Of a DNA stretch of 64,000 nucleotides, positions 1-19,805 are shown one piece after another. The notes below the pieces were generated by a model. That model had not been told where the DNA came from. It saw nothing but the letters and a program-made list of their open reading frames with translations, and made no database searches. The position numbers were made by a program, and so were the translations under genes. The stretch lies in the NCBI GenBank assembly GCA_963965975.1, contig OZ014425.1, forward strand, positions 1,625,501 to 1,689,500, read 5' to 3'. Source of the DNA: Xestospongia bergquistia. Its lineage: Eukaryota; Porifera; Demospongiae; Haplosclerida; Petrosiidae. Positions within the stretch are counted from its first letter, which is position 1. The number at the start of each line of letters is the position of its first letter.

Positions 1-6374
<6,374 letters not shown>

Positions 6375-6837
6375 GACCGTTTTTGCTTGTGCAGCTCTAA
6401 TATAATGAATGAATTCGCTTGTCTACATGAAAAGAGAGAAAATCATAATGGAATATACATATAATAGTTTGTTTGTTACAAGGTGTGGCTCAGCTTCGTA
6501 AATTTATTCATCACCTTTTCAAGTCGAGTTGAGTCTCACCTAAGCAACAACGCAACGCTAAGATAGCTCTCCAGAGCTGGACCTGTTGTAAAATGATACA
6601 CAGTTGCAACTAAACGCTTTCTTGCTCTAATAATTAGTATTATTAGAGTGACTTGGAAGCCATTCCACTGCAAAGCCGTTACTTTGATCTTAACCGTATT
6701 AATCTATTTGTGCAGTATAAAATAAACAAACATTGAAATATCAAATCAAGCGCACGCCTATTTTATTCACTTCATTGTTTACTTTTCGTTTTCATCTCTA
6801 TGCTGAGAGAAAGAATAATAGAGCTATATAGTTAATT

Positions 6838-6918
6838 ATGAATCGTGTAGATAGAGTCATTCAGATGTCGATGACTCATCAGAGTAATGGGAGCATAGCA
6901 GCAAACGGTAAAGTTAGG
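6838..6918 (+). other. Possible leader exon or upstream ORF of the FBXL gene
   Basis: An ATG at 6838 opens 27 codons that run directly into a strong donor (GTAAGT) at 6919. It is well placed as a first exon for the downstream F-box gene. However, no acceptor near 7200-7290 joins it in frame to the F-box reading frame. If transcribed it is therefore more likely a 5' untranslated exon carrying an upstream ORF, or a separate short transcript. Confidence 0.3.
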
Positions 6919-7209
6919 GTAAGTTTCGTATGATTTCTGTGTTTGTATAGTGTGGTTAGAAACCTTATTGAAAACCAAAGTTGTTTGCAAGAAAATACAT
7001 GCAGTTCCTCTCTTTCTCCTCGTTCTAAACGTTTCACTTCACTGATTTCAGCCATCGCTGTTCCGATGTTGTATTGCAGTGCAGATATTCTAATTAAACG
7101 TACAGTGTTGTGATACTAGGAAAATTTTGATCAATGGAGAAAACTCATAGGCACTTCTTTCTTTCTGTTTCCGACTAGTTGAGCGGCCTTCTTCGTATTA
7201 GAAGCACAA

Positions 7210-10200
7210 ATGGGAGCGTTTATAGGTCGTTTCTTCTTCTCTTGGCGACGAGGAATAAACGAGGCAGAAAGAGAGGATGACAGTTTAGGTAGTATTTCCT
7301 CCATTGATTCTCTCATTCCTCATGAACAGGCATCACCAAGTCCAATTAGAGTGAATGGAGGCGATTTAAAAGATTCTCCTATCGATAAACTCCCATTGGA
7401 TTTGTTATTAAGGTTAGTCAAGCAAATTAAACATTGATTTTCAGTAAATGTGTCATTATACACAACATAACAATGACATACATCATAAAAGGATTTTAAT
7501 ACAGCCTCACCAGTATGGTTAAGAGCATATATTTTGACCACAATATATAAAAATTATTGACTAGTTAATTAACCATTATATTGGTTACTCTGACAGTTAA
7601 CATTCTAGGTCTCTTCAATTCCATATTTCTTGCTACAATTATTAATCTTTTGCCCCTAATTTTAATAGTAAATATTTTATACACATAATGCTATTCACAA
7701 TTTAATTGTTATGTATTAGTCAATTTAGTATTTCATTCACTAGGTCTAAATTAACGGAAATTAGTAAATATACCTGTAATACTACCTCTGTTACTTATCT
7801 CATAACATGATAATCAATATAGAGATCTTATTCATCGAATTTTCAAACTAGTTAATATAATATTAAGGTGTCTTCAGTAATTCTCATACATCCTAATTAC
7901 ATTACAACTTGTATATGTCTAGCATATGACAAGCATATGCTTGATCCACAAAGGGACAACTGAATGAAAAGCACATAAAGTACAGAGATTCTTGCTATTA
8001 TACCAGTGTGGTGGTCTTGTGTTACATTTCTAGTTGATTTTCTGTATTTAATTTAGAATTTTTTCATTTCTGGATGTCATTTCATTATGTCGATGTGCTC
8101 AAGTCTCCAAGGTGGGTGTGACAGTGGGTGTGGCTTAGTTTTTTATCTTCTCTATAGAAATGGCATGAATTGGCATTAGATGGCAGTAACTGGCAACATG
8201 TTGACTTCTTTGAGTTTCAAGTTGACATTGGGGTAACTGTTTAATTAGTAATATACTGAAATATACAAGAGTAACCTAATCTCTATTAACAATATAGTAA
8301 ACTGTTTATATTGAAAGCTTTATAGTGGACACTTTGAAACATTAGACAGTCACATTAAGTTTGTCTCAATTCAGGACGCACCAGACTAGCATTATTATAT
8401 GTTACATAATGTTTGTCATGTATTGATACTTGTAACATAATATGTGTTGATAAACAATTATTTTCCTTAGGAACAAGTTGTAGACAGATTGTCAATGAGA
8501 TGTGGAGGCTTTCTACGAACTCTAAGTTTAAAAGGATGTGAGTGGGTGGAAGACTCAGCTGTTAGGTAAGGCCCTGTAATTAAAACAATCAGTCATAGTC
8601 TATTAGAAATTATTGTAACTAAAGTATCTTAGCTTTTGTAAACTGGGACAATTAGTCTACAATTGGTCAATGTATTATATTTCAAGTCTATATATTGTTG
8701 CTATGGTAACTGTATTGATAAAAAGGAACTTATCAGATGCACATTTTTCTATTTATATTCATTGTAGCACCTTTTCCACTAACTGTCATAATATTGAGAA
8801 ACTTATTCTCCACAAATGTCATCGACTTACTGATACTGCTGTAGAGGCTCTCAGTCAAAACTGTCCTAAACTATTGTATCTAGATCTTTCCTCTTGCAGA
8901 GCAATTTCTGACAAATCGTGTCAATATTTAGCGTAAGTTGACTTGTAATCTGATTAGAGAGAGTGGGAAATTAAAGTTAGAGTAATTTGAGGTCACACAA
9001 TTAACTTTTGATCTGTCTTTAGTTACATTTGACTAATGTCAATGTTTAGTATTAGTTACATCTAATTGAATTTAAAAATGTGGGCAGTAGTCGTATAGTA
9101 TTTTATCTTAAAAGGTTTAAGTTGTCATGGAATATAGCAATCAAAGTGTATACCTTGTGTCTTTGTTAAGGAATAAGTTTCTAGTCAACTTTGTGATATA
9201 TGTTAATCTCAAATATTTTAGATCTGGTTGCAAGCAACTTGAACACATCGATTTATCGTACTGCTCTGTGACACATGAAGGTGTGATGTCACTTGTAGAA
9301 GGGTGTGGTCAATTAATTAGTCTCTCGTTGCAATACTGTGGAGAAGTGAGACCACTATTTTAATTATTGTTAATCTAACTACTTTAAATTTTAGATTAAT
9401 GATGACACGTTACATCATGTTGGTAGTCATTGTCCATTATTAAGAAGATTGAACATACAAGCATGTCAGGTAAATAAGTGTCTCCTGACGTAATTTGCAT
9501 GAATATTTTCTAGTTGGTGACTGATGCTGGCATAGAGGCTGTTAGTGGGGGTTGTAAGTCACTGGAGCGACTGAATATCTCAAGATTAGAGAGATTAACT
9601 GATCATACTCTGAGACAATTAGGTTCTTGTTGTCCTCATCTGAAGGATGTTGAGGCAGCCAGCTGTTCTCACTTCACTGATGCTGGTTTTACAGCATTAT
9701 CTAATGTAAGTTTGTAGGAATATTGACACAGAATAGGAATGAGCCTGCAATAGAGAATTATGTTGGCATGGTAACAATATGAGCTTCAATGGAAGCTTAA
9801 CTAGAGAATGTAAAAGATGGGAAATCAAAATGGAACTGGAGTAAATTAAAATTTCAATGTAATTTTATAATGATCATTCTTTCTTGTTGCCGTACAGGGC
9901 TGTAATGAATTAACTCGTATGGACTTAGAAGAATGTATTCTAGTTACAGATGTAACATTATCCAAGCTAGCTGCTAATTGTCCCAATTTGGAAAGTCTGG
10001 TAAATTTAAACCAGTTAACTAAAAGTTGTTTGAGTTCTTTTTGTCATATTAGATATTGTCTCATTGTGAACGGATTACTGATACTGGTATCAATCATTTA
10101 ATTGATAGTCCCTGTGGAGAAACTTTGCAAGTTGTTGAGTTGGACAATTGTCCATTAATTACTGATGATACACTGGAAAGACTGAGGTATAATAGAAGTT

Positions 10201-10483
10201 AGTTGTTAGATTCTAAATGTTTCTCTCTCCTCCTCTTCCTTCTCAGATCTTGTAGATCTCTTAATCGTGTTGAAGTATTTGATTGTCAACAAATCTCAAG
10301 ATTGGGTATACAAAGACTTCAGGTAAAATATGTTTCTATGGTTACAATCATTAATTTGTGGTTTGTTTATAGCATTTAAGACAAGATATTACTGTTCACG
10401 CCTACTTTCCACCATATCCACCTCAACCACCTCAACCTCAAAATAGACGGCGAGTAACTTGTCAATGTTGTAGTTTATTGTAG
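7210..10483 (+). CDS. FBXL20: F-box/LRR protein FBXL2/FBXL20-like, prenylated
   Basis: Substrate-recognition subunit of an SCF ubiquitin ligase. Twelve coding exons: 7210-7412, 8057-8111, 8158-8232, 8471-8565, 8768-8932, 9222-9345, 9395-9469, 9514-9705, 9898-9999, 10053-10186, 10247-10322, 10373-10483, total 468 aa. The F-box (LPLDLLLR then IFSFLDVISLCRCAQVSK) spans exons 1-2. It is followed by about eleven cysteine-containing LRRs, including MDLEECILVTDVTLSKLAAN and VELDNCPLITDDTLERL. The C terminus CCSLL is a CaaX box with a terminal Leu, as in FBXL2/20, which predicts geranylgeranylation and membrane anchoring. The N-terminal 55 residues are lineage-specific. The start is the first in-frame ATG of the first coding exon. 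FBXL2 and FBXL20 are vertebrate duplicates, so this gene is probably the single precursor type. Confidence 0.95.
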
Positions 10484-10970
10484 CCTAGCTCCACCCACTC
10501 TCACACCCATTTTTCAGCATCAATTATATCACTAGCAAGAAAATTATTTTTAACTGTTTTATTTTATTTCTCTCTTTCTACTATTCATTGCAAAATTGTG
10601 TTATAATCATTTCAAATCATCTAAAATCATATTATCATTATATCCATCATTAATAATATGCTTATATTATTAATATTCATAGTTGAATTATCGGGGGTCG
10701 AAAGGCAGTCTATGTTATGGCCTAATTGATACCAAAATACAGGGCCATCTTAAAATGACTTATACCACTAGTATTTATTGTTAAATTTTTACATGTGTAC
10801 ATTTCCCAAGTTTATGGTGAAGACAACAGTAGTTTGAAATGTATTGTGAAAACAGATTTCAGATAGTTGAATAAAAGACAGACATGATATGAGTGTTATA
10901 TGTAAGGACTAGACAGTTTAGAGACCATAAAGAATAGGCAGAAGTCTGCCCCTGCTCATTACATCACTAA
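10484..10970. other. Tail-to-tail gap between FBXL and RNF113 genes
   Basis: AT-rich convergent 3' flanks of two genes. I see no ORF, RNA gene or repeat of note in it. Several ATCAT/TAATAT-rich stretches are present. Confidence 0.5.
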
Positions 10971-12533
<1,563 letters not shown>

Positions 12534-12772
12534 TTATTGTTGATTGAGAAATTTTTCTACCAGCATACAAGACAAATAACCATGCAATCAGTACAAGAAG
12601 ATAGAGAAACTGTAACAAGTAGAGTAAAATAATAATATAAGTAAGTATTATATTACCAATGACACGACTCTCTCAGCTGATCTTGGAGTTAGTTTCATTT
12701 CAACAAACACACATCCATGTCTTAGATAGGCGTGGCCAAAAAGGTTTACCACTCCCACAACAATAGTCAGCT

Positions 12773-14303
12773 ATGGGTAACAAGAACAGTGGAAATGCAG
12801 AAGCAACTGCTCTCAATTACACTCCTCGCGACGAAACAGAACGTACATACACTCGCCCTCCAATGCCTCTTCCTCATCACTTACCACCCTCACCAGTATT
12901 TCCAAAGAGATCCTACACAAGTAAGTTTACTCTGTCTTTGTGTGTCACTGATTAGTAACCTTTTCGTTTAGTGGTTGAAACTCGAAAGTATCCTGAGGTT
13001 TATACTCAAGTAGCACCGACTCTTGTGCGAGCTGGAAGTGCTTCATCTTTACGCCCTCTTACCAGTACCAATTCGATGCCAAAAAGTGTCTCCTCAGATG
13101 ACTTAGCTGACCATATTATTGAAACCACACCCAAAGACAATTCAGATGAAGTACCATTAGGTGCTAGTATTGTAGTCACATTTGATAAAGATGTAAGAAC
13201 TGTGAATGTTAATAAACTGTTTGAGGTATGTTACTACTGGCGAGTTCAACTGCTACATCTAGGTATATGATTGGCAAAGAACACCATACCATACTTTTAT
13301 ATGAAATAATACTACTCTCTAGACCCTAAATTATTAATTTTGCATCACACTACAACTTTTCTCTGCCAGCTACCCAGACATTTTATAGTTTAATACACCC
13401 TACTTAGTTACTACCCATTATTGATTTAGTACTATATATCAATTTATTACAGGTGTCATGTGATTCTCATGACTCCAATTTCAATCCAATAAAAGGACGT
13501 GCCAGTTATGAAGCTCGACAGATGAAAGCTGAATTTATACCTGACAACACACTCTTTCCTAATTCCAAATATACTGTAACATTAAATGGTAAAGCTGTTA
13601 CTACCACTCAGTGCAGTCACAGTGCAAACATCAAAGATGTATCCTTCTCTTTTCATACTAGTAATCCGCCTCCAAAGAGCGTAGGCATAAGATTAAAGGG
13701 TCAATCAGATGTAAGTGGCCCGTTATCTGTTGCTACAATACCAATATTTACTTTGAATTGTCAATAGTTTTCTAAAAAACATGTTTGTAGTTGTGTATGT
13801 CAACAAAGCTAGACATCACAAAGACAGTACTATATTTATTATTATATTGTAGTTTATATACACTAACTAGATTGTTTTTGCTTATAAAATTGTAATTGTA
13901 TTTGTATATATACTTTACATATAGTGAGGTAAATGTTGTTTACTTAGAAATATATATATTTATATATCTAGGCAGAACAACTACAAATTGCTAATTATTA
14001 CTATCTCTATAATTCCCTTATCAATTGGAGTACCAAGAAGTGGGGCTGCTCAGGTAAGTAACTACACGTGAAGTCTATAAAAGTATAGCTTTTCTCAGGA
14101 GCCTCGGCTCTGGATTTTAAATTAATTACTCATCTCTTATACATCTAACACAATTGTAATTCATTTACATTATCTTCTCCTCAGATGAGCACATAATTGG
14201 TTTGTACAGTGAATGTGATGGAAAGTTAACACCATTAAAAGCAGATTTAGATGTTCTTAATGTCAAAGAAGATGAAGTCATTGTCATAGAAATTAAAGAC
14301 TAA
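12773..14303 (+). CDS. Predicted N-myristoylated protein with Ig-like domain, unknown function
   Basis: Five exons: 12773-12920, 12972-13225, 13453-13710, 13972-14053, 14185-14303. The N terminus MGNKNSG fits an N-myristoylation signal. A Pro-rich linker and a Ser-rich stretch follow. The middle (VPLGASIVVTFDKDV ... YEARQMKAEFIPDNTLFPNS ... YTVTLNG) resembles the Big_5/SbsA Ig-like fold, in which a generic domain start is followed by a 'maximal extent, calculated value' strand pattern. The C-terminal about 70 residues contain a small globular region ending in EDEVIVIEIKD. I do not recognise an orthologue. Myristoylation and the Ig-like call are inferences from motifs. It shares a short divergent promoter with the RNF113 gene. 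Confidence 0.75.
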
Positions 14304-14779
14304 ATCTTATCATTTTTTGGGCCAATATCATTGTTTGCCAAGTGGACCAATTCTATAGACTTCATTTCTATACTTTTAATTATAAGTGTTCATGCTCCAA
14401 TGTTTCTTTTAACATCCTAAAAATAAAGCATAATGTATAATAATAATAAGTGTGCATAAGTAAGGAGACAATAGTGTTGAGTTTGCACATGATGGAGAGA
14501 AAGATTGAAGCTTATCTAGAAAAACTATGCCAAGGGTTGAGTGGATCATGATAAGTGTTAGGAAAAGCTGAAGATTGTCATGGTTCATCTAAAACAATAA
14601 AAAAAATATTAGAGTATACGATTGTATTACATAAAGCATTGTTACACATAGATGGAAACCATCATTATTATTATAGTTAATACACAAAAATTGTGTTAAA
14701 AAGATATAACATATGATGACACCAATAGCACAATTAACAACAACACTAGTAAGTTAAATATGATCACTTGATGAAGACA
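14304..14779. other. Tail-to-tail gap, includes a polyadenylation signal
   Basis: 3' flanks of the Ig-like gene (+) and the HP1 gene (-). AATAAA at 14422-14427 lies about 120 bases after the plus-strand stop and is a good polyadenylation signal. No other gene is seen here. Confidence 0.5.
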
Positions 14780-15712
14780 TCACATATTTACAGAGCACTG
14801 ACCTTCCTTTGCATTTTCATGCCACGTCAATTTACTTTCATAGAATTTGATCACCATTTGAGGTATAAGTGAGTTAGCTTCTGTTGCATATACAAGCTCT
14901 GGTGTCTCTACATCTTTCCTACACACAAGACACAAAATTAAACATAGAAATAGAATCAAAAGAATAATATTATAGTCAAAAAACACAGGAGTCATATTTG
15001 GTTTTAAAAGAATGCTTAATTTTGTTATTGTACATTAAAGATGAAACTATTGTGTATTGTTAAGTACTATACTAAGTATCCCAAATCACTAATCAGCTAT
15101 AATATATACAAAATTGTGACACTGTTATTAATGTACATGTATGGTAATGATTCTATTAGAGATATCTTACTAAAATTACCATTTGATTAAGAATAATATC
15201 TGTCCAGACTCTTCTGTTGCTCCTAAGATCTCCTCTGCTTCCCAGCCTTTTGTAAATCCTGATGGAGCAGCTGCTGTATTCTCTTTTTCCTCACTCCCTT
15301 CTTCTCCACTTCCACCATTTAAAACTGGAGATCCTTCCTGCTGCTCCACTTTTGTCACCGGCAAAGGAGATGAAGCTATTGTTTTATTTACTGTTTTCTG
15401 TTTCCCTTTAGTCTTGCCATTCTTTAACTTGCTTGGTATTGATGACGCTGGTAATGGTGAGTTGTTTGATGAGGTATCTTGTGGTTTTCCATGAGATTCT
15501 GACCAATGTCTTTCAAAATCTTCAATGAGTTCAGGACAATCTAGGTTGTCCACTGGCTCCCATGTGTTCTCACTATCCGGATATCCTGACCACTTCAAAA
15601 AATAATAGGTTTTACCACCAGTGATTTTTTTCTTCAAGATTTTCTCAACAATGAAGATGTCTTCTTCTACGTGTGGCTTTTTGGCTTTCCTTGTTTTCTT
15701 TGTTTTGGGCAT
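14780..15712 (-). CDS. CBX (HP1): Heterochromatin protein 1 (chromodomain + chromoshadow domain)
   Basis: Reader of methylated H3K9 in heterochromatin. Two exons: 15180-15712 and 14780-14918, joined inside a Trp codon. A basic N terminus precedes the chromodomain ([20 protein letters not shown], then [16 protein letters not shown] and [15 protein letters not shown]). The aromatic cage positions read F, W and Y. A Ser/Lys-rich hinge of about 70 residues follows. The chromoshadow domain begins [19 protein letters not shown] and continues over the intron to [20 protein letters not shown] and YESKLTWH, typical for HP1 dimerisation. The ATG at 15712 is used because the more upstream frame has only a GTG at 15742. 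The start is 126 bases from the metaxin-2 start on the other strand. Confidence 0.96.
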
Positions 15713-15743
15713 TTCTCTGAGTTTTGCTTTAGTTTTCTTCACG

Positions 15744-15772
15744 CTTCGATGTCCTCGATGTCCTCGATGTCG
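15744..15772. repeat. Three tandem 9-base units in the HP1/metaxin-2 promoter
   Basis: CGATGTCCT-type 9-mers recur three times between 15747 and 15772, in the 126-base space between the two start codons. This short tandem array would be in the HP1 5' leader. Confidence 0.6.
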
Positions 15773-15775
15773 TTA

Positions 15776-15785
15776 TCCCGCCAAA
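15776..15785. promoter_or_regulatory. E2F-like site in divergent promoter
   Basis: TCCCGCCAAA, the reverse complement of the E2F consensus TTTGGCGGGA, lies between the HP1 and metaxin-2 start codons. Cell-cycle control of HP1 would be sensible, but only the sequence match is seen. Confidence 0.45.
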
Positions 15786-15838
15786 TATCTTTCTAATTTA
15801 ACGTGCGGTAGCACATGTAAACGAAATAATTTTGAAAT

Positions 15839-17648
15839 ATGGCTATTCCTAAAGCTGTATCCGTCACAGATAAAGTTTTAGAAACTGCTGTCGGTAGGTT
15901 AGATCTTTAAATGATATTTCTGTTTAAATTTATCAAATTTAGGTCGATTCCAATGGCCAAAAGATGCTGAATTATATTATCTCCCGCTAGGTACAACATC
16001 ACATGATACTCACATGATCATTTGTATTTTCATATTAGAACGAGAAGTATTACCAGACAAAGCAAGACGATTAATGTTTCAAGTAATTTGAAAGCACACA
16101 AAATAAAACATTTGTAGTTTGTTCAACATTCCATGATCTTCATCATCTTCAAATTATACAGAATGTATTTGTTCTACATACATCAGAGCAAGTTCAGCCA
16201 TTCTTGTGTGTTTAACACACAATTCATTCTCTTTGTTATTGTACTGAAGTAAACCATTTATAATATGTAGTAATAATAACAGCTTCTATCCCGTTGGCTT
16301 ATAGTCTTGTGGGACCAGACATATGGAAAAAAAAACTTTCCTCATACATCTGGCCACATGAGACTAGTTGACATCATGACATCACTGGCCTCTATATAAA
16401 ATTCTACTTTTATTTCATTTTATATTTTTAGGCCTATTTGAGATTTGCAGGTCTTGCATACACAGATCATCCAGCTATTAATGCAGATTATATGTCTCCT
16501 TCTGGTATGAATAGAATTGATGTAGGATTGAAAATAACCTGTTTTGTCTACATAGGTCAGTCACCATTTCTTGTTTTACAATTTGGATCAAAACCCATCA
16601 TTTTTCATGATTTATTTCAGCTCATTGAGTTTCTAGATTCACAGGTGGTCTTATCTAGCCATTCATCCATTAATCCATCCATCTATTCATCCCTATAATC
16701 ATCTATAGAAACTTGGAATTGACAGAGACCTTGATAAGAGAGAACAGGCACATTGTAAAGCCTTTATATCGTTAGTTAAGACAATGTTAATATCAATGGT
16801 CAGTTTTGTCAGTATAATTATGGTCAATGACTTAATTGTCCTATAGAACTATGAGACATGGGTTTCACCCCTATTATTAAAGGTAATGTCCAACTAATTA
16901 AGTACTCTTGTAACTAATAGCTATAAAATATTTTATTCAATTTACTTTTAAAATGTTGTATTATTTTTCAACAGTGAATGAACTAAACAATAGTTTTGTA
17001 TGATACATAATAACTTTAGAAGTGTAGTAATTGTGTGATATTAATGGATCACTAGGGTGTTTATATAGTCAGACAATGTGTTCATTATATCAAAGGAATA
17101 TTATTATAAGGAAACTTAGTTTGCCTTATGTCCTATATATACATACTGGGCCTTAATATGAAGTGTTGTGTATATACCAATAACTGCTCTATTGTTTTGC
17201 CTTATTAGCACACCCTGACCAAGTATGCTTATGGCCTTCCTTGGCCCCTTAGACACATTGTTCCTTATACTCAATATGCTCACTATTGTTGGTACCATTG
17301 GGACTTGTATTGGCAAAAAGAAGAGATTATACTTGAAAGATTTGAAGAAGCATGTAAAGCTTTATCAATACATCTTGGAGGCAATGATACCTTCTATCAA
17401 TCAGGGTAAGTATTATATTAAATCTATAGATGTTTTATTTTATCTCCAGACCAACAACATTAGATGCGATTGTGTACGGATGTGTTGAAGCAATTTTAAC
17501 ATTTCAGCCAAAGACAAGATTGGCAGACATTTTAATAATGTATCCTAATTTGGGTCAGTTTTGTCAGTCTTCTGTCCAATCTCAACGAAAAGGTCTACAG
17601 TTTATTACATCTCCGTCAAATATTAACTTAGCATCTCTTGACAAATAA
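15839..17648 (+). CDS. MTX2: Metaxin-2, mitochondrial outer-membrane import factor
   Basis: Peripheral outer-membrane protein that works with SAM50/metaxin-1 in beta-barrel assembly. Exons: 15839-15893, 15943-15990, 16039-16082, 16432-16504, 16556-16644, then exons starting near 16710, 16846, 17209 and 17450, ending with TAA at 17646-17648. The protein has a GST-like fold: N-terminal FQWPKDAELYYLPL, the highly diagnostic INADYMSPSG then QSPFLVLQFGSKPI, and the C-terminal helical half with KYAYGLPWPLRHIVPYTQY and PTTLDAIVYGCVEAIL. The 51-base intron at 16505-16555 is easily missed because its removal falls inside a continuous open frame. Confidence 0.93.
16304..16364. mobile_element. 61-bp palindromic mini-element, copy 1
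   Basis: Begins GTCTTGTGGGACCAGACATA and ends CATCTGGCCACATGAGAC; the ends are imperfect inverted repeats of about 24 bases. TA dinucleotides flank both sides (16302-16303, 16365-16366), as with Tc1/mariner-type insertions. A second copy of identical length lies at 39647-39707. It is in a metaxin-2 intron. It may be a deletion-derived MITE; no transposase is present in the window. Confidence 0.6.
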
Positions 17649-17735
17649 GATTTATTTCAAATCCAGATAAATTTGGGATAAAATGATATAAATCAATTCA
17701 ATATGAATCTGATTCAATATGAATCTGATAATTTT

Positions 17736-19683
17736 TTAGTCAATGTGGGGACGTTCTGTCTCAGCTTGCCTGTCCCCTATTTCATTCTTTTTATCTTGAT
17801 TATCATCAACATTAAGAGGGGTAGTTGGTATTGTGGGGGGGCTACTAGGTTGTGGTCGTACAACATTGTTTGTTAAATGAGTAGTATATTTTAGAACAGG
17901 TTTAGTTTTATGAGCAGGGTTAACATGATAGCAATATGCACAACGAAAAGCTGAAAATGAGAAGAGTAAGTAATAATATTACAACATTGCCACAAATATA
18001 ATGACATTGTAATGAGACAATGGTCAGTAATGGATAGATAAGCTAGACTATGTTAAGATCAGTATGGTATGACATATACAAAGTACAAAGCTTGAGAGTG
18101 GAAGTTACTATTGAGCTTATAACAATGACAGCTGTACTGCAAATAGTGTACTTTGGTATAAACAAGTCCAAAAGATCATAGGTCCTAGGGACCATAGATC
18201 TTTACACAACACATTATATTAGTGGTGTAGTACAATTACTTACTCAGGTATTCAAAGTCATCTTTTAATGCCATACCATTGTGAGAATGACATTCTGAGC
18301 AGATGAGAGCATAACGATTATTAGGACCATCACCCACTAAATACTCAACTACCTATTATTACAAGAGAATATGATATCAACTCATTGAAAGATAAGGTAT
18401 ACTTTATCAAAGCCAGATCTTTCTCTTGGCATAATTGGTACTGGAACAGGTGGTCCAGGAGCAGCTCCAATACAGTGCCCTGTTAATTATAAATTAATTA
18501 CGAATTAATTAGTTGTTATTGCTTTACCAGGAGGAATAAAAGCGTTCGTTTGGAGGGGAGCAGACATTCTAGGTACAGCACTGACAGTACTGGTACTTAG
18601 TGATTGAGGGGGGGAAGACGTAGAGGATGTGATTGAGATATTGGAAGGAGACGGAGAACTAGTTTCCTGAGAAATGTATGGAGGAGCATGTTGATGAGAT
18701 TGCATAAGAACGGGATGAGGGGGGTTAGGTGCTCTACGCTGACGAACTAGAATATCAAAGGATGTATTCAAATGTAATAATTTGAGACTAAATTACCAGT
18801 TTCTTGTTTCTGTGATCTCTCGGGAGAGGCAGGAGCAGGGGGAAGAAGAGATGGATGATTAGGAGCATATTTTTGTAATAATTCACGCGCCATTTTGTAT
18901 GGTTCCTTTTCCATCACATCATCCAGCTGTGTATGTGTGAAATATTAAATTACATATAATTAAATTGTAGGTAAGGGACTGTAATATCAGTATGTTAAGG
19001 CTACTCTCTAAATCCAAATATGTCTTTCTACTGCATAGCAGGTACCATGTGTGATACTTACAACTTTATTCATGTCACTTTGTAATATTTGGATAGCAAC
19101 ATCTGTATGTGAAAATAAAAACCTCTTAACAAAGCACATTTTAAATTCAATAAAGATTACAATATTGTTATTCCTTCAGTTTTAAGTTCTTACCATATCG
19201 TGTTTTCTGGTGAGCAAAGTACATATTTAGGAGTTTCTTAAGCCCATAAAACCTGATGAGACAAGTTAAAATAACTGGTTTGACGAGTTTGCTTACATTA
19301 TTGGTAAGAGAGCAATGAGAAGTATATACACCACTGATACCTCCGGTGTAAATACATGGATGAACCACACCCACAATATAACACCCACTCCAATTAGAAG
19401 GGGATAAACGAGTAGAAAAGCTACAAAGAGACTTCCAACTAATGTTAGTTCACATTGCTGCTGTTTTGTACGACGTTGCGTTAATTTTTGAATTTCCTAA
19501 AAAACAACATCTTAATTATGATGGCATTGTTTCAAATTACAAACTTACATTTTCCAGAATTTCAAGAGTCTCTTTGCTTGATTTTTGATGCTAGGTAATA
19601 AATAAAATTATTGATAAGGTTTATTAGACAGCAGACAATTATATGTGCGTTCTTACCTTCCATGTTGGCAGTATTCCTCCCAT
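17736..19683 (-). CDS. LNPK: Lunapark, ER three-way-junction protein
   Basis: ER membrane protein that stabilises three-way junctions of the tubular network. Start MGGILPTWK at 19683. A coiled coil follows (KLTQRRTKQQQ preceded by SSKETLEILEN), then two membrane segments (SLFVAFLVYPLLIGVGVIL and the stretch encoded near 19300). Next come the conserved DDVMEKEPYKMARELLQKYA, a long Pro/Ser-rich region, and the signature zinc-finger block: GFDKVVEYLVGDGPNNRYAL, ICSECHSHNGMALKDDFEYL, AFRCAYCYHVNPA, with the four Cys of the lunapark C4 finger. The stop is at 17736, only 88 bases from the metaxin-2 stop on the other strand. Family assignment is very clear from the finger. Confidence 0.95.
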
Positions 19684-19771
19684 GATGAAAGAGTTATCCG
19701 TAATATGAGGGGGCGTGCCGACCGTATAAGGACAACTAATAATTGGATTTAATTATTAAGTTCCATTGTGT

Positions 19772-19785
19772 GTTACCATGGTGAT
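19772..19785. promoter_or_regulatory. RFX X-box-like site in LNPK/MDH1B divergent promoter
   Basis: GTTACCATGGTGAT; on the minus strand ATCACCATGGTAAC. This matches the RFX consensus GTNRCC-N2-RGYAAC with one mismatch in one half. It lies about 20-34 bases before the MDH1B ATG. RFX factors drive ciliary genes in animals, which suits an MDH1B promoter. Confidence 0.5.
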
Positions 19786-19805
19786 GTTTATCAAAGCCTC
19801 AAGTT

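Noticed and set aside
6838-6918. N-terminal coding exon for the FBXL gene
   Set aside because: No acceptor near 7150-7290 connects it in frame to the F-box exon; kept only as a possible leader.
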